Shown: positions 1 through 9,176 of the stretch, piece by piece
Position numbering within the stretch: the stretch's first letter is position 1
Layout: each line of letters opens with the position of its first letter
NCBI GenBank assembly: GCA_964564785.1
Contig: CAZMCT010000044.1
Span: 1-26,186 of the forward strand
Origin: CAZMCT01 sp964564785
GTDB taxonomy: Bacteria > Planctomycetota > Phycisphaerae > UBA1845 > Fen-1342
Direction: 5' to 3'
Length of the DNA stretch: 26,186 bases
Notes under the pieces: model-generated
What the model was told of the DNA's origin: nothing
The model's input: only the letters and a program-made list of their open reading frames with translations
Databases searched by the model: none
Translations under genes and position numbers: made by a program

Positions 1-178
1 CGGCGGCGGACGCCGGACGGCCCACGAGTGCAGTCGCTACCGGTGCGACCCAAGCGAAGGTGGAGAGCAGCCTATTGAAAGAGGGGATGGGCACCGCGGG
101 AGTGACGGTTGTCGCTTCCGTGACGATCGGTTGGCGCGGATCCGGCCCCCTTTCTCAACGGGCGAACAGGAGTGAGCG

Positions 179-895
179 ATGCGGGTTCTGTTGGGCAGCG
201 GCGGGTTCCGAACGCCGGAGCGGGTGGCGACGCTGACGAGGGAGATGCGGGCGCACTTCGGGGACGTACGGCGGGTGCTGTTCGTGCCGTACGCGCTGGC
301 GGACCATGAGGCGTACATCGCGATGCTGATGGAGCGTGGGCTCGACGGCGGGTACGAGCTGGACGGGATTCACCGCCACGCCGACCCGCGGGCCGCGGTG
401 CGTGCGGCCGAGGCGATTTTCGTCGGCGGTGGGAACACGTTCCGGCTCGTGACGGAGCTGTACCGCTGGGGGCTGATGGAGGAGATCCGGGCGGCGGTCC
501 GGTCCGGGCTGCCGTACCTCGGTGTGAGCGCGGGGGCGAACGTGGCGTGCCCGACGCTGAAGACCACGAACGACATGCCGATCGTGATGCCGCCGAGCTT
601 CGAAACGCTGGGGCTGGTGCCGTTCCAGCTCAACCCGCACTACTTCACGGGGCAGATTCACATCAAGGTGGGTGATTCGTACCACGAGCACTTCGGCGAG
701 ACGCGCGACGATCGCATTCGCGAGTTTCACGAGCTCAACGACACGCCGGTCGTGGGGCTGTGGGAAGCGGGGATCCTGGCCTATGACGGCGAGCACGTCG
801 ACCTGCGGCACACGCGGGCGCGGGTGTTCCGACGCGGGCAGGCGCCGGTGGATGTCGAGCCGCCGGCCCGGCTGGATCCGTTCCTGTGCGGCTGA
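179..895 (+). CDS. pepE: Peptidase E (alpha-aspartyl dipeptidase, family S51)
   Basis: This is a cytosolic serine peptidase of 238 residues, the usual PepE length, which cleaves dipeptides with an N-terminal aspartate. The nucleophile elbow GVSAGAN carries Ser117. His154 lies in NPHY and Asp132 in TNDMPI; their spacing matches the Ser120/Asp135/His157 triad known for Salmonella PepE. The glycine-rich FVGGGNTF (81-88) is also typical of the family. The ATG start is supported by an AGGAGTGAG ribosome binding site a few bases upstream. It stands alone: the next gene points the other way across a 300-base gap that holds a dispersed repeat. The 178 bases upstream show no convincing gene. The family call is secure; the exact substrate in this organism is inferred. 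Confidence 0.93.
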   Translation: MRVLLGSGGFRTPERVATLTREMRAHFGDVRRVLFVPYALADHEAYIAMLMERGLDGGYELDGIHRHADPRAAVRAAEAIFVGGGNTFRLVTELYRWGLMEEIRAAVRSGLPYLGVSAGANVACPTLKTTNDMPIVMPPSFETLGLVPFQLNPHYFTGQIHIKVGDSYHEHFGETRDDRIREFHELNDTPVVGLWEAGILAYDGEHVDLRHTRARVFRRGQAPVDVEPPARLDPFLCG

Positions 896-1010
896 AGAGA
901 ATCACCGCAGGGGTACGACGACAAGCGCACCATCGAGCGCCCGCGACGCAGAGGCAAGGCGCGGTGGGCAAGCGCGGCACCGGGCTTGAGCCGCAGCGGG
1001 GCCGCGTTCC

Positions 1011-1140
1011 GTCATTCCCGCGAGCGCCGCGACGCGGAATCCGACCACGGATGGGGATGCTGTGGCGGCGCGAACGCCCTGCGTCCGAAGCCGGCTTGTG
1101 CGCCGCTCGCCTGCGGCGTTCTCCGCAACATGACGGCGGT
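1011..1140. repeat. Dispersed intergenic repeat, copy 1 (decayed)
   Basis: The gap between pepE and corA (896-1195) holds no gene but contains this element. It begins GTCATTCCCGCGAGCG, runs into GCGGAATCC, and ends ATGACGGCGGT. A second copy with the same two ends lies at 15708-15854, and only the ends are well conserved between them. In copy 2 the ends form a perfect inverted repeat (GTCATTCCG / CGGAATGAC); here the right end is mutated. It is probably a non-autonomous or palindromic intergenic element present many times in the genome. Confidence 0.6.
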
Positions 1141-1195
1141 TGAGTGTTTCGTGCGTTCCTGCCACGCTTTTTTCCGGAGCTCCGGGTCTTCGTGG

Positions 1196-2314
1196 TTATC
1201 CGTCCTTTCCCCCCAGCCACCCGCGGCGGTAGAAGAACAGGACCAGGCCGGCCGCAGTCAGCAGCATCACCGACCAGATGGCCGGGTAGCCCCAGTACCA
1301 GTACAGCTCGGGCATGTTGAGCGGCGAGGCTTCGTGGCTGAAGTTCATGCCGTATACCCCGGCGATGAAGGTCAGGGGAATAAAGAGCGTCGAGATGATC
1401 GTCAGCACCTTCATGATCTCGTTGGTGCGCTGGCTGACACTCGCGAGGTATACGTCGGCGATGCCGGCCGAGATGTCGCGATAGCTCTCGACCAGGTCGA
1501 TGATCTGTACGGTATGGTCGTGCACGTCGCGCAGGTAGACGCGGGTTTCATCCACGATCAGCGGCGTGCTGTCGCGCAGCAGCGCGTTGATCGCGTCGCG
1601 CAGCGGCCAAATGACGCGGCGGATGGCCAGCAGGTCACGCTTGATGCGGTGCAGCTCGGGCATGATGTTGGGCAGGCGCCGGCCGGGCGCGACCGTTTCG
1701 AGGTCCTCGAGCGCGTCCAGCCGCTCGCCGCATCGCTCGACCAGCGGGAAGTAGTGATCCACAATCGAGTCGAGCAGGGCGTAGACGAGGTAGTCCGGCC
1801 GGGCCGTCCGTCGGCCCCAGCCGGCCCGGATGCGAGCCCGGACCGGGTCGAGGCAGTCGCCGGCCGCGCCTTCCTGGAACGTCAGCACGAAGCGCGGCCC
1901 CAGGAAGAAGCTGATCTGCTCGGTGTCCCAGGGGTGTTCCGGACTGGGCATGCGGGCGACGAGGAAGTAATGATCGCCGTAGGGCTCGGCCTTGGCCCGC
2001 TGGTGCACGTGCAGGACGTCCTCGAGCGCCAGGCGGTGCAGCCGGAGGATCTGACCGAGCGCGCCGATCATGGCCGCATCGCCGACGCCCTCGACGTTGA
2101 TCCATGTGACGGGCCAGCGTTCGAGCAAATGCGAAAGCTCGTTCAGTTCGTGCAGCGGCCGTTCCTCGAAGGCTTCGGGGCCGTAGGCGAGGATTTGAAT
2201 CTGGCTGGGCCGGGCGTGCGGGTCGGGGACGAGCGTGCCCGGCGGTGCCCCCGGCTCGGTGCGGCGGCGGAAGGCGGCCCGCCGCGGGCGGGCGCGTTTG
2301 GATTTGCCGGCCAT
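1196..2314 (-). CDS. corA: CorA-type magnesium/cobalt transporter
   Basis: This encodes a 372-residue inner-membrane CorA channel that takes up Mg2+ (and Co2+/Ni2+) as a pentamer. Residues 40-290 form the cytosolic funnel with its long helices. Two transmembrane helices follow near the C-terminus: TM1 ends in the family signature YGMNF (GMN at 322-324), and the loop after it contains MPELYWYWGYP, the region where CorA has its conserved MPEL. The positively charged end after TM2 is also typical. A longer reading frame begins at 2374, but the ATG at 2314 has an AGGAG site 6 bases upstream and gives the normal CorA length, so I chose it. The first 30 residues are basic and likely disordered. It is divergently transcribed from resB, with a shared promoter region. 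Confidence 0.95.
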   Translation of the reverse strand: MAGKSKRARPRRAAFRRRTEPGAPPGTLVPDPHARPSQIQILAYGPEAFEERPLHELNELSHLLERWPVTWINVEGVGDAAMIGALGQILRLHRLALEDVLHVHQRAKAEPYGDHYFLVARMPSPEHPWDTEQISFFLGPRFVLTFQEGAAGDCLDPVRARIRAGWGRRTARPDYLVYALLDSIVDHYFPLVERCGERLDALEDLETVAPGRRLPNIMPELHRIKRDLLAIRRVIWPLRDAINALLRDSTPLIVDETRVYLRDVHDHTVQIIDLVESYRDISAGIADVYLASVSQRTNEIMKVLTIISTLFIPLTFIAGVYGMNFSHEASPLNMPELYWYWGYPAIWSVMLLTAAGLVLFFYRRGWLGGKDG

Positions 2315-2375
2315 CGCGTGCTCCTGCCGTGGACGGCAGCGTCCCCCGGACGGGGGCGGAAAGGCTGCGGGCACC

Positions 2376-2383
2376 TATAATAC
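2376..2383. promoter_or_regulatory. Symmetrical -10 box between corA and resB
   Basis: The plus strand reads TATAAT at 2376-2381, a perfect sigma70 -10 hexamer. The minus strand reads TATTAT across 2378-2383 (5 of 6). The plus start site would fall near 2388, about 47 bases before the resB ATG; the minus start near 2371 would give corA a leader of about 57 bases. No good -35 hexamer is seen on either side. A shared divergent promoter is inferred from the sequence symmetry. Confidence 0.5.
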
Positions 2384-2434
2384 GCACAGGGTGCTTCGCG
2401 GCGTAAGGACAGCGCCGCCGTTGGAAACTTGCGG

Positions 2435-4732
2435 ATGCACATGAACGCCTCCCCTCTCTCTCCCGGGGCGCGCCGTCACCCGATCGTGCGCCTGCTCGGC
2501 AGCGTCAAGTTCGGAATCGCGATCTTGACCCTGGTTCTCGTCTACGCCTCGATCGGCTCGGGTCTGGCCCCGATTCGCGGCGTGCTCGAGCTGACCGAGA
2601 TGCAGGTCTTCCGGCATTGGGTGTTCCTGCTGCTGCTGGCCATCTTCTGCCTGTCGCTGATCACCGCGACCGTCACGCGCATCCGCTGGAACTGGGCAAA
2701 CGCCGGCGTGCTCGCGGTCCACACCGGCCTGCTCGTGCTCATCGGCGGGGCGGCGTGGTACTTCGGCACCAAGGTCGAGGGCGACGTGCTGCTGATCACG
2801 CCGCGGATCGAACTGCTGAGCGCGACGCCGGGCCGGGGGCCGCTGGTCGAGCTCGCGGCCAGCCCCGGCGAGCACTGGGAGCAATTCATGCCCGCGTTCG
2901 GGGGGCCGGTGCGGCTCGAGGTGTCCAACGTGCAGGGCACGGGCCCCGCGGCCGCGGCCGCCGTGAAGATGATCATCGGGGCTCGGGAGCAGTCTTTCAC
3001 GCTGCGGCCCGACGCGCCGCCCGTACCGCTGGGCAACAACCTGGCGCTGCGGTGGCGGACCTTCCCCGCCCAAACGAAGTTCTACGACCAGGAGCGGCCG
3101 GCGCTGTATTACGGCGTGCGGGGCGAGCATACGCCGCGCTTCGTCGAGATGCGGGGGCTGCCGCTGCACCGCGAGCGCTATCTGCCGGACCAGGGGCCGC
3201 TCATGGACGCGTCCGGCCGGCCGGCGCCGAGCAAGCGCACGCGCCCGGCGCTGGCGCTGGGGTCGCTGGAGCTGCCCACGTCCTGGTTCGAGTCGTGGCG
3301 CATGCCGATCGACCTGCGGACGCCGGAGCTCCCGTTCGACGTCCGCGTAACGGGATACCTGCCGTACGTCGCCGGGACGCGGACGACCGTCGCGGGCGAT
3401 GGCCCGGCCGTCAATCCCCTGGTCGAGTTCCGCCTCCGCTCCGGACAGCAGACCGCGACGCACGTTCTGGCGGCACTCGATCCGCGGCGGCGCATGCTGG
3501 AGCTCGCAGTCCCGTTCGAGGTGTTGTGGTGCGAGACCGCCGAGGAGCGGGCCGCAGCACATCGGCCGTTGGTGGGGCAGGACGAGCTGACGATTGAGGT
3601 GCGCGAGCCGCCGGCGCGGCTGGTCGTGCCGGTGGTGGCGGGGCAGAGCATCGAGGTGCCGGGGACGGACTATCGTCTGACAGTGGCCTCGCTTGTGCCG
3701 AGCTGGCCGCTGGCGAGCCCCGGCTTTGAGGGGCTGCGCTCGCCGGTGGCGATGGTCAACGTGCAGCACGGGGACACGGCGTATCAGCGGACGGTCATCG
3801 AGCGGTTTCCGCAGTTTTCGCAGGACATCGACGCGCAGGGGCAGCGGCACAGCGCGGGGCCGTACGATCCGAACCTGACCCTGCGGTATCGCTCGGCCGG
3901 CAGCGGCAAGGTGTACGTGCTTACCGGTCCGGGGTCGCCGCCGAGTCTGGCGGTGGTGGCGCCGGATGGAGACGTGCGGGCCCGTGAGCTGGAGCGGGGC
4001 CGGCCGACGGACCTCGGTTTGCCGGGCTTCGAGGTCGACTTTACGCTGCTGAACTACCACGAGCGGGGGCGATCGATGGAGACGCCGACGGTGCAGCCGC
4101 TGGAGCTGCGGCGGCCGAACATGGGCCGCGGGCCGTCGGCCGTGCGGCTTGAGCTGACGGGTCGGGGCGCGCAGTCGGACTGGCGCGAGACGCACTGGTG
4201 CTTTTTCAGCGACTATCCACACCTGGAGGCGGGCACCGGTCCGGCCGGGTTGACGACCATGCCGTTGGTGGTGCGCGGGCCGGACGGGGTCGAGTACGAG
4301 CTGGTGTACTCGCGGGCCGAGCGGGACCTGGGCACGACGCTGGTGCCGGGGCGGTTGAAGACGGAGTTTTTTCCCGGCCGGCGCGGGGCACGGACGTGGC
4401 AGAGCGACTTTTTCGTGCAGGCGGGTGACACGCTGCGTCCGGCCATGGTGCGGACGAACCAGACGTTCGCCGTCAACAACTGGACACTGTTTCAAAGCGG
4501 CGCGGCCCGCGATCACTGGGGCTGGACGATCCTGGGGGTGGGCAACCGGCGCGGAATCTGGCCGATGATGCTGGGCTGCGTGCTGATTACGGTCGGTTGC
4601 TGGTACGCGTTTTACATCAAGCCGATTCTCAAGCGGCGCGCCGCGGCGGCGGCCGCCGCGAGCACGGCGGCACGGGGTGCCGGACGTCCGGCTCTCGCAG
4701 CGCAGCCGGCGGTCGCGGAAATGGAGCGTTGA
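2435..4732 (+). CDS. resB: ResB-like cytochrome c biogenesis protein (large form)
   Basis: This 765-residue membrane protein is the ResB half of the system II cytochrome c assembly machine, which carries heme across the membrane and attaches it to apocytochrome c. Three membrane helices lie near the N-terminus (around residues 25-45, 60-85 and 92-112). The third contains VHTGLLVLIGG, whose histidine fits the conserved ResB heme-associated position. A large extracytoplasmic domain of about 560 residues follows, then a last helix (MMLGCVLITVGCWYAF) and an Ala-rich basic tail. It is larger than Gram-positive ResB. ATG 2435 is preceded by GGAA at 8 bases; ATG 2441 and TTG 2429 are alternative starts. 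It ends 1 base before ccsA, so the two are translationally linked and form one complex. Confidence 0.85.
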   Translation: MHMNASPLSPGARRHPIVRLLGSVKFGIAILTLVLVYASIGSGLAPIRGVLELTEMQVFRHWVFLLLLAIFCLSLITATVTRIRWNWANAGVLAVHTGLLVLIGGAAWYFGTKVEGDVLLITPRIELLSATPGRGPLVELAASPGEHWEQFMPAFGGPVRLEVSNVQGTGPAAAAAVKMIIGAREQSFTLRPDAPPVPLGNNLALRWRTFPAQTKFYDQERPALYYGVRGEHTPRFVEMRGLPLHRERYLPDQGPLMDASGRPAPSKRTRPALALGSLELPTSWFESWRMPIDLRTPELPFDVRVTGYLPYVAGTRTTVAGDGPAVNPLVEFRLRSGQQTATHVLAALDPRRRMLELAVPFEVLWCETAEERAAAHRPLVGQDELTIEVREPPARLVVPVVAGQSIEVPGTDYRLTVASLVPSWPLASPGFEGLRSPVAMVNVQHGDTAYQRTVIERFPQFSQDIDAQGQRHSAGPYDPNLTLRYRSAGSGKVYVLTGPGSPPSLAVVAPDGDVRARELERGRPTDLGLPGFEVDFTLLNYHERGRSMETPTVQPLELRRPNMGRGPSAVRLELTGRGAQSDWRETHWCFFSDYPHLEAGTGPAGLTTMPLVVRGPDGVEYELVYSRAERDLGTTLVPGRLKTEFFPGRRGARTWQSDFFVQAGDTLRPAMVRTNQTFAVNNWTLFQSGAARDHWGWTILGVGNRRGIWPMMLGCVLITVGCWYAFYIKPILKRRAAAAAAASTAARGAGRPALAAQPAVAEMER

Positions 4733-4733
4733 C

Positions 4734-6887
4734 ATGCGCAGCACGGGACGGATCGCGGTGTTGCTCGCGATGTTGGCGGGGCCTGCGGTGGCGGGGTTGC
4801 CCCGCGAGCCCTTCTCCGCGTCGGAGGGCGCGGTCGCGCTCGATCGGCAGATGGACTGGCGGTCGGCGTCGCTGCTCGTGGTTCAGGCCGACCGCCGCTA
4901 CAAGACGCTGGACTCGTTCGCCCGCGAGGCCATGGCCGAGATGACCGGCCGCGAGCACCTGCCGGGGCTGAGCCCGATGGCGTCGCTGCTGGACTGGCTG
5001 TTCAACCGCGCGGCGTACGACGATGTGCCGCTGATCCGCATCCGCGACAAGGGACTGCGGATTCACCTGACCGAGAAGCTTCCGGAGGCGGCCCGGCAGC
5101 GGATCCGCAGCGGCGGCTACATCACGCCGGCCGAGCTGCGCGACCCGCGGGTGCAGGAGCGGATCGAAGAACTCGAGCCGCGGTTCGAGATGAACCGGGC
5201 CATCGCCCGCGTACGCGGCGCGGAGGAGGTGGCGCGCTTCACCGACGAGCTGCTGCGGATCGTCCCCCGGCCGGGCGCGCCGCGCGACAGCCTGTGGTTC
5301 ACGGTGAAGGAGCTGCGAACGAGCGCCCAGCTCGCGCTGCCGGACGGCGAGCGGCCGCCGCTCGACCAGCTGGTGCGCGACTTCGGCCCGCCGGCGGCCG
5401 ATGTACGGCCGGATGACGCGGCCGTCGTGGTGGGGACGTGGAACCAGCTCGCTCAGGCGTGGCAGGCGCGGGACGCGAACCGCGTGCAGGCGGGCCTGAA
5501 CCGGCTGGCGGAAGTGCTGCCGTCGCTGGCGGCCGCGGGCGTATATCCGGGCGTAGGGCAGCGGCAGGCGGAGAAGCGTTACTACGAGAACTTCATCGGC
5601 AGCTCGATCTTCGCGAAGGCGTCCCTCGGCTGGCTGCTGTACCTGACGGGGGCGCTGGTGAGCGTGGTGGCGCTCGTGACACGGTGGCGCACGCCGTACG
5701 TCGTCGGCCTGCTGCTGCTGGCGGCCGCGCTGAGTTGGCACGCGTACGCGCTCGCCCTGCGCTGGTACATCGTCGGCCGCATCCCGGTGGCGAACATGTT
5801 CGAGGCGATCACCGCCTCGGCCTGGATCGGCATCGCGCTGGCGCTGGTCGCGGAGCTGTTCTACCGTACGCGGGTGTTCCTGTTGGCGGCGCACGCGACG
5901 GGCTTCGTGGCCCTGGTGACGGCCAGCTACGTGCTGCCGATGATGGGCTCGGACGGGGGGCAGATCACCGAGGTGATGGGGATCCTCGACGACATCATGC
6001 TGCGGATCCACACGGTGCTGATCATTGCGTCGTATGCGCTGATCTTCCTGGCAGCCGTGATCGCAGTCGTGTACCTGTTCGGCTATCACTTCCACGCGGA
6101 CGCGGGCCGCTCGGCGAGCGTGGGGCTGACGGCGGGGCTGTGTGGGGCGCTGCTGGCGGGCTCGTGCTGGCTGGCGTTTCGCGAGACGGGGGCGACGGCA
6201 AGCGGCATCGTGGTTTCGGGGCCGGTGCGGCTGTTTGCCGTGGGGCTGGCCGTTGCGGCCGCCGCGGCCATCCCGTTGCTCGTGCGGCTGCGGCTCGGCG
6301 GAGTGGGAGTGGCCGCCGCGGTCCTGGTGGTGATGGCGTGCCTCGGACCGATCTCCGGCAGCTACGGTTTCTCGCGCGCGCTGGCAACCGCTCTGCTCGC
6401 GGGCGGGCTGGTGTGGGCCGGTCTGAACCTGGGCGGCATGGCCCTGCGATACGCGCGCGGCCGGTCGCCGCAGCCGGCCCTGGCGCTGGCGGGCGGTGGG
6501 GGCGCGATCTCGCGGCTGGATCGGCCGGTGCTGGCCGGCGCGGCGCCGGGCGACGAGGGCGTAGGGTTGCGATTGCCGGCTTGGCTGCAGCACACGGACT
6601 GGAGCCACTTGATCATCCTGAACCTGGCGTTCTGGATGCTGTTCGTGGGGATCATTCTGGGGGCGGTGTGGGCGGACTATTCGTGGGGCCGGCCGTGGGG
6701 CTGGGACCCGAAGGAAACCTTTGCGCTGAACACCTGGATCATCTACGCGATCCTCATCCACTCGCGCTTCGTCGCCCATCACAAGGGTCTGTGGACCGCG
6801 TGGTTGTCGGTCGCGGGCTGCGCGATGATGGCGTTCAACTGGTTCGTGGTGAACTTCTACATCGTGGGCCTGCACAGCTACGCGTAG
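4734..6887 (+). CDS. ccsA: CcsA/ResC-type cytochrome c heme lyase with long N-terminal extension
   Basis: This 717-residue protein is the heme-handling partner of ResB. It starts with a signal-like helix (residues 6-21), then about 270 residues of charged, probably extracytoplasmic sequence, then a multi-pass membrane domain. The C-terminal third carries the WWD heme-binding signature, WGRPWGWDPKET (around residues 650-661), followed by NTWIIYAILIHSRF, as in CcsA/CcmF proteins. Histidines in the membrane domain (for example LSWHAYAL and the C-terminal VGLHSYA) are candidate heme ligands. The N-terminal extension makes it about twice the length of ordinary CcsA. ATG 4734 has GGAG 7 bases upstream and follows the resB stop by one base; the reading frame is open further upstream but would overlap resB. 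The family is secure; the role of the extension is unknown. Confidence 0.9.
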   Translation: MRSTGRIAVLLAMLAGPAVAGLPREPFSASEGAVALDRQMDWRSASLLVVQADRRYKTLDSFAREAMAEMTGREHLPGLSPMASLLDWLFNRAAYDDVPLIRIRDKGLRIHLTEKLPEAARQRIRSGGYITPAELRDPRVQERIEELEPRFEMNRAIARVRGAEEVARFTDELLRIVPRPGAPRDSLWFTVKELRTSAQLALPDGERPPLDQLVRDFGPPAADVRPDDAAVVVGTWNQLAQAWQARDANRVQAGLNRLAEVLPSLAAAGVYPGVGQRQAEKRYYENFIGSSIFAKASLGWLLYLTGALVSVVALVTRWRTPYVVGLLLLAAALSWHAYALALRWYIVGRIPVANMFEAITASAWIGIALALVAELFYRTRVFLLAAHATGFVALVTASYVLPMMGSDGGQITEVMGILDDIMLRIHTVLIIASYALIFLAAVIAVVYLFGYHFHADAGRSASVGLTAGLCGALLAGSCWLAFRETGATASGIVVSGPVRLFAVGLAVAAAAAIPLLVRLRLGGVGVAAAVLVVMACLGPISGSYGFSRALATALLAGGLVWAGLNLGGMALRYARGRSPQPALALAGGGGAISRLDRPVLAGAAPGDEGVGLRLPAWLQHTDWSHLIILNLAFWMLFVGIILGAVWADYSWGRPWGWDPKETFALNTWIIYAILIHSRFVAHHKGLWTAWLSVAGCAMMAFNWFVVNFYIVGLHSYA

Positions 6888-7028
6888 TAGCCTGTTGAGC
6901 ACGGGGTCCCGCTCCGCGGCTACGCACCCGCACGCCAGCGCCCACGGCCGCTCCCGCGGTGTGGGTCCCCTCTTTCGACCGGTTGGCAGGGTGCGGCATC
7001 GGCCGGAAGCCGACATCGCGGTAGATGC

Positions 7029-8726
7029 TCAGTTCTCGGCGGGGGCCGCAGGCTCGTCGTCCTGCTCGAGCTCTCGGGGCTCGTCGAGCCGCAGGCTGGA
7101 AGCCGAGCGCTCTCCGTTGCCGCGGTGCTTGCCGCTGATGGCGTACTCGGTGGCGCGGACCTCACGCAGCACGGTGACCTTGATCTCGCCCGGAAAGGTG
7201 GCCACGTCCTCCTCGATCTTGTGGGCTACGTCGCGGGCCAGTTTCAGCGACGAGCGGTCATCCACCCGCTCGGCATCGACAATCACGCGCACCTCGCGGC
7301 CGGCCTCGATCGCGTATGCCTGCCGCACGCCCTCGAAGCTCGTCGCGATCGCCTCGAGCTCCTGGAGCCGCTTGATGTAGCGCTCGATCGACTCGCGGCG
7401 GCTGCCGGGGCGGGCCGCGCTGATCGCGTCGGCGGCCGCGACCAGCGGCGTGTACGCATGGGTGGCCGCCACGTCACCGTGGTGCCCGATGATGGCGTTC
7501 AGCACGGCCGGCGGCTCGTTGAAGCGGCGGGCGAACTCGTAGCCGACTTTCGTGTGGCTACCCTCGGCCTCGTGGTCGAGCGCCTTGCCCAGGTCGTGCA
7601 ACAGACCGCAGCGGCGGGCCAAGGCGCCATCCAGCCCCAACTCGTCTGCCATCAGCCCGCACAGGTACGCCACCTCGATGCTGTGCTTGAGCACGTTCTG
7701 TCCATAACTGGTCCGATATTGGAGTCGGCCGAGCACGTCGAGGATCTTCTTGTTCACCCCCACCACGTTGGCCGTGGCCGCGGCGTCCCGCCCGGCCGCG
7801 ACCACCCGCTCCTCGACCTCCTTGGTGACCTCGGCGACGACCTCTTCGATGCGGGTGGGGTGGATGCGGCCGTCGCGGATGAGCTGCTCGAGGGCGATGC
7901 GCGCGACTTCCTTGCGGACCGGGTCGAAGCAGGAGACCTGTACGATGCCGGGGGTGTCGTCGACGATGACGGTGACGCCGGTGGCCTTCTCGAAGGCCCG
8001 GATGTTGCGGCCCTCGCGGCCGATGACGCGGCCTTTCATTTCGTCGGACGGTACGTCAACGGTAGCGACAACGGTTTCGCAGGTGTGCTCGGCGGCATAG
8101 CGCTGGATGGCGGAGACGATGATGTACCGGGCTCGCTCCCGGGCGTTCTCCTCGGCGTTGCCGATGATGCGCTCGACGAGCTGGCCGGCTTCCTTCTCGA
8201 CCTCGCGCTCAATCTGCCGCAGGCACTGGGCGCGGGCCTGCTCGGGGGTGAGGCGCGCGACGCGGAGCAATTCGGCCCGCTGCTGGGCAATCAGGTTGTC
8301 GAATTGAGCCGCCTTCTCGGCGACGATCTTGTTCTGTTCGGCCAGCTTCTGCTGGTCGGCTTCCAGCTTACGCTCCTTCGTCGCGAGGACGTCCTCCTTC
8401 TTGACGAGCGTATCTTCGCGCTTGTCGAGACGGCGCTCGATGTTGCGCAGCTCGTTGCGCGTTTCAGCCGTCTCCTGCTCGAATCGCTCCTGCGCTTCGA
8501 GGATCCGCCGCTGGCCCTCCACTTCCGCAGACTTGACCACCGCCGCCGCACGCTCGCGAGCCGCCTCGATCAGCCGGTCGGCTTCGGCCTGCCGCGCGAG
8601 CTGCTCTTTGCGGCCCAGAACCATCTGGAAGATCCAGACCGCACCGCCGCCGACAGCGGCGGCGAGCAACAAATACGCCAGTGACCCGGACTCGGGCGCG
8701 GCGAGCACAAGATGTTGGGGAAACAT
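7029..8726 (-). CDS. rny: Ribonuclease Y (membrane-anchored endoribonuclease)
   Basis: RNase Y starts mRNA decay by endonucleolytic cleavage at the inner face of the membrane. The 565-residue product has a single N-terminal membrane helix (residues 14-36), a long coiled coil (about 40-205), a KH RNA-binding domain with GRVIGREGRNIRAFE (232-246), and an HD phosphohydrolase domain: His348 in KHSIEVA, His377-Asp378 in LLHDLGKALDHE, His415-416 and Asp433. Ordinary RNase Y ends soon after the REVRATEYA-like segment; this one has an extra acidic tail of about 35 residues. I chose ATG 8726 because it places the membrane helix at the usual distance from the N-terminus; the frame stays open to 8783. 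A hairpin covers the probable ribosome binding site, which suggests control at translation. Confidence 0.95.
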   Translation of the reverse strand: MFPQHLVLAAPESGSLAYLLLAAAVGGGAVWIFQMVLGRKEQLARQAEADRLIEAARERAAAVVKSAEVEGQRRILEAQERFEQETAETRNELRNIERRLDKREDTLVKKEDVLATKERKLEADQQKLAEQNKIVAEKAAQFDNLIAQQRAELLRVARLTPEQARAQCLRQIEREVEKEAGQLVERIIGNAEENARERARYIIVSAIQRYAAEHTCETVVATVDVPSDEMKGRVIGREGRNIRAFEKATGVTVIVDDTPGIVQVSCFDPVRKEVARIALEQLIRDGRIHPTRIEEVVAEVTKEVEERVVAAGRDAAATANVVGVNKKILDVLGRLQYRTSYGQNVLKHSIEVAYLCGLMADELGLDGALARRCGLLHDLGKALDHEAEGSHTKVGYEFARRFNEPPAVLNAIIGHHGDVAATHAYTPLVAAADAISAARPGSRRESIERYIKRLQELEAIATSFEGVRQAYAIEAGREVRVIVDAERVDDRSSLKLARDVAHKIEEDVATFPGEIKVTVLREVRATEYAISGKHRGNGERSASSLRLDEPRELEQDDEPAAPAEN

Positions 8727-8734
8727 GCTTTCAT

Positions 8735-8761
8735 CCGCCTTTTGAGCATTTTCAAAGGCGG
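8735..8761 (-). promoter_or_regulatory. Hairpin covering the rny ribosome binding site
   Basis: Read on the minus strand, CCGCCTTT (8761-8754) pairs with AAAGGCGG (8742-8735) through an 11-base loop. The right arm contains AAGGCGG, the best Shine-Dalgarno candidate for rny, whose ATG lies 8 bases further on. An 8-bp stem here would hide the site. A regulatory role is inferred from position only. Confidence 0.45.
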
Positions 8762-9121
8762 GGCGGTAGACTGGACGCCCCACAGCCGCGGGGGCGATGG
8801 CAGGCAGTTATCTTCGGAACGACGAACCCGCGAACTCGGTTCGAGCGCAGCGCCTCAATTCCCCAAAAACCTCACTTCAGCATCCGGTCAACCGCGGCGG
8901 CGGAGGGTGGAGCAGGAAGTATGAAAACCGCGTGAATGAATCGCGATGATAAAGGTGTCCTGCCGGCTCACGCCTCGGCCACGACTTCGCGGCTGCGGCC
9001 CCGGGCTGCTGGTCACTCCGAATACAACCCGTGCTCTTCGCGCTCACCGGGATCTCAACACCGCTGGCGCGAATTGCAAACCATCGTCACCCCAAATCAT
9101 TTCGACACTCTTCCTTTACGA

Positions 9122-9127
9122 ATTATA
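9122..9127 (-). promoter_or_regulatory. Candidate -10 box upstream of rny
   Basis: The minus strand reads TATAAT at 9127-9122, in an AT-rich patch just downstream of the HAD gene stop. No clear -35 hexamer is seen. If used, it would give rny a leader of about 390 bases. The rest of the gap (8762-9121) contains short shadow reading frames but no gene I can support. Confidence 0.35.
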
Positions 9128-9176
9128 CCGGCCCCGCCACGATCCGCCAGAGGGCTGCACGGACCGGTTCCGAACT

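Noticed and set aside
1..178. Open frames before pepE that might be the end of an upstream gene
   Set aside because: More than one frame is open over this short GC-rich stretch and none shows a recognisable domain end, so nothing can be supported.
986..2380. A 464-codon plus-strand frame
   Set aside because: It is antisense to corA, which has clear family motifs.
5438..6898. A 486-codon plus-strand frame
   Set aside because: It lies inside ccsA in another frame and is Gly/Arg/Ala-rich without any motif.
4629..7016. A 795-codon minus-strand open frame
   Set aside because: It is antisense to ccsA and dominated by Arg, His, Gln and Pro, as expected of a shadow frame.
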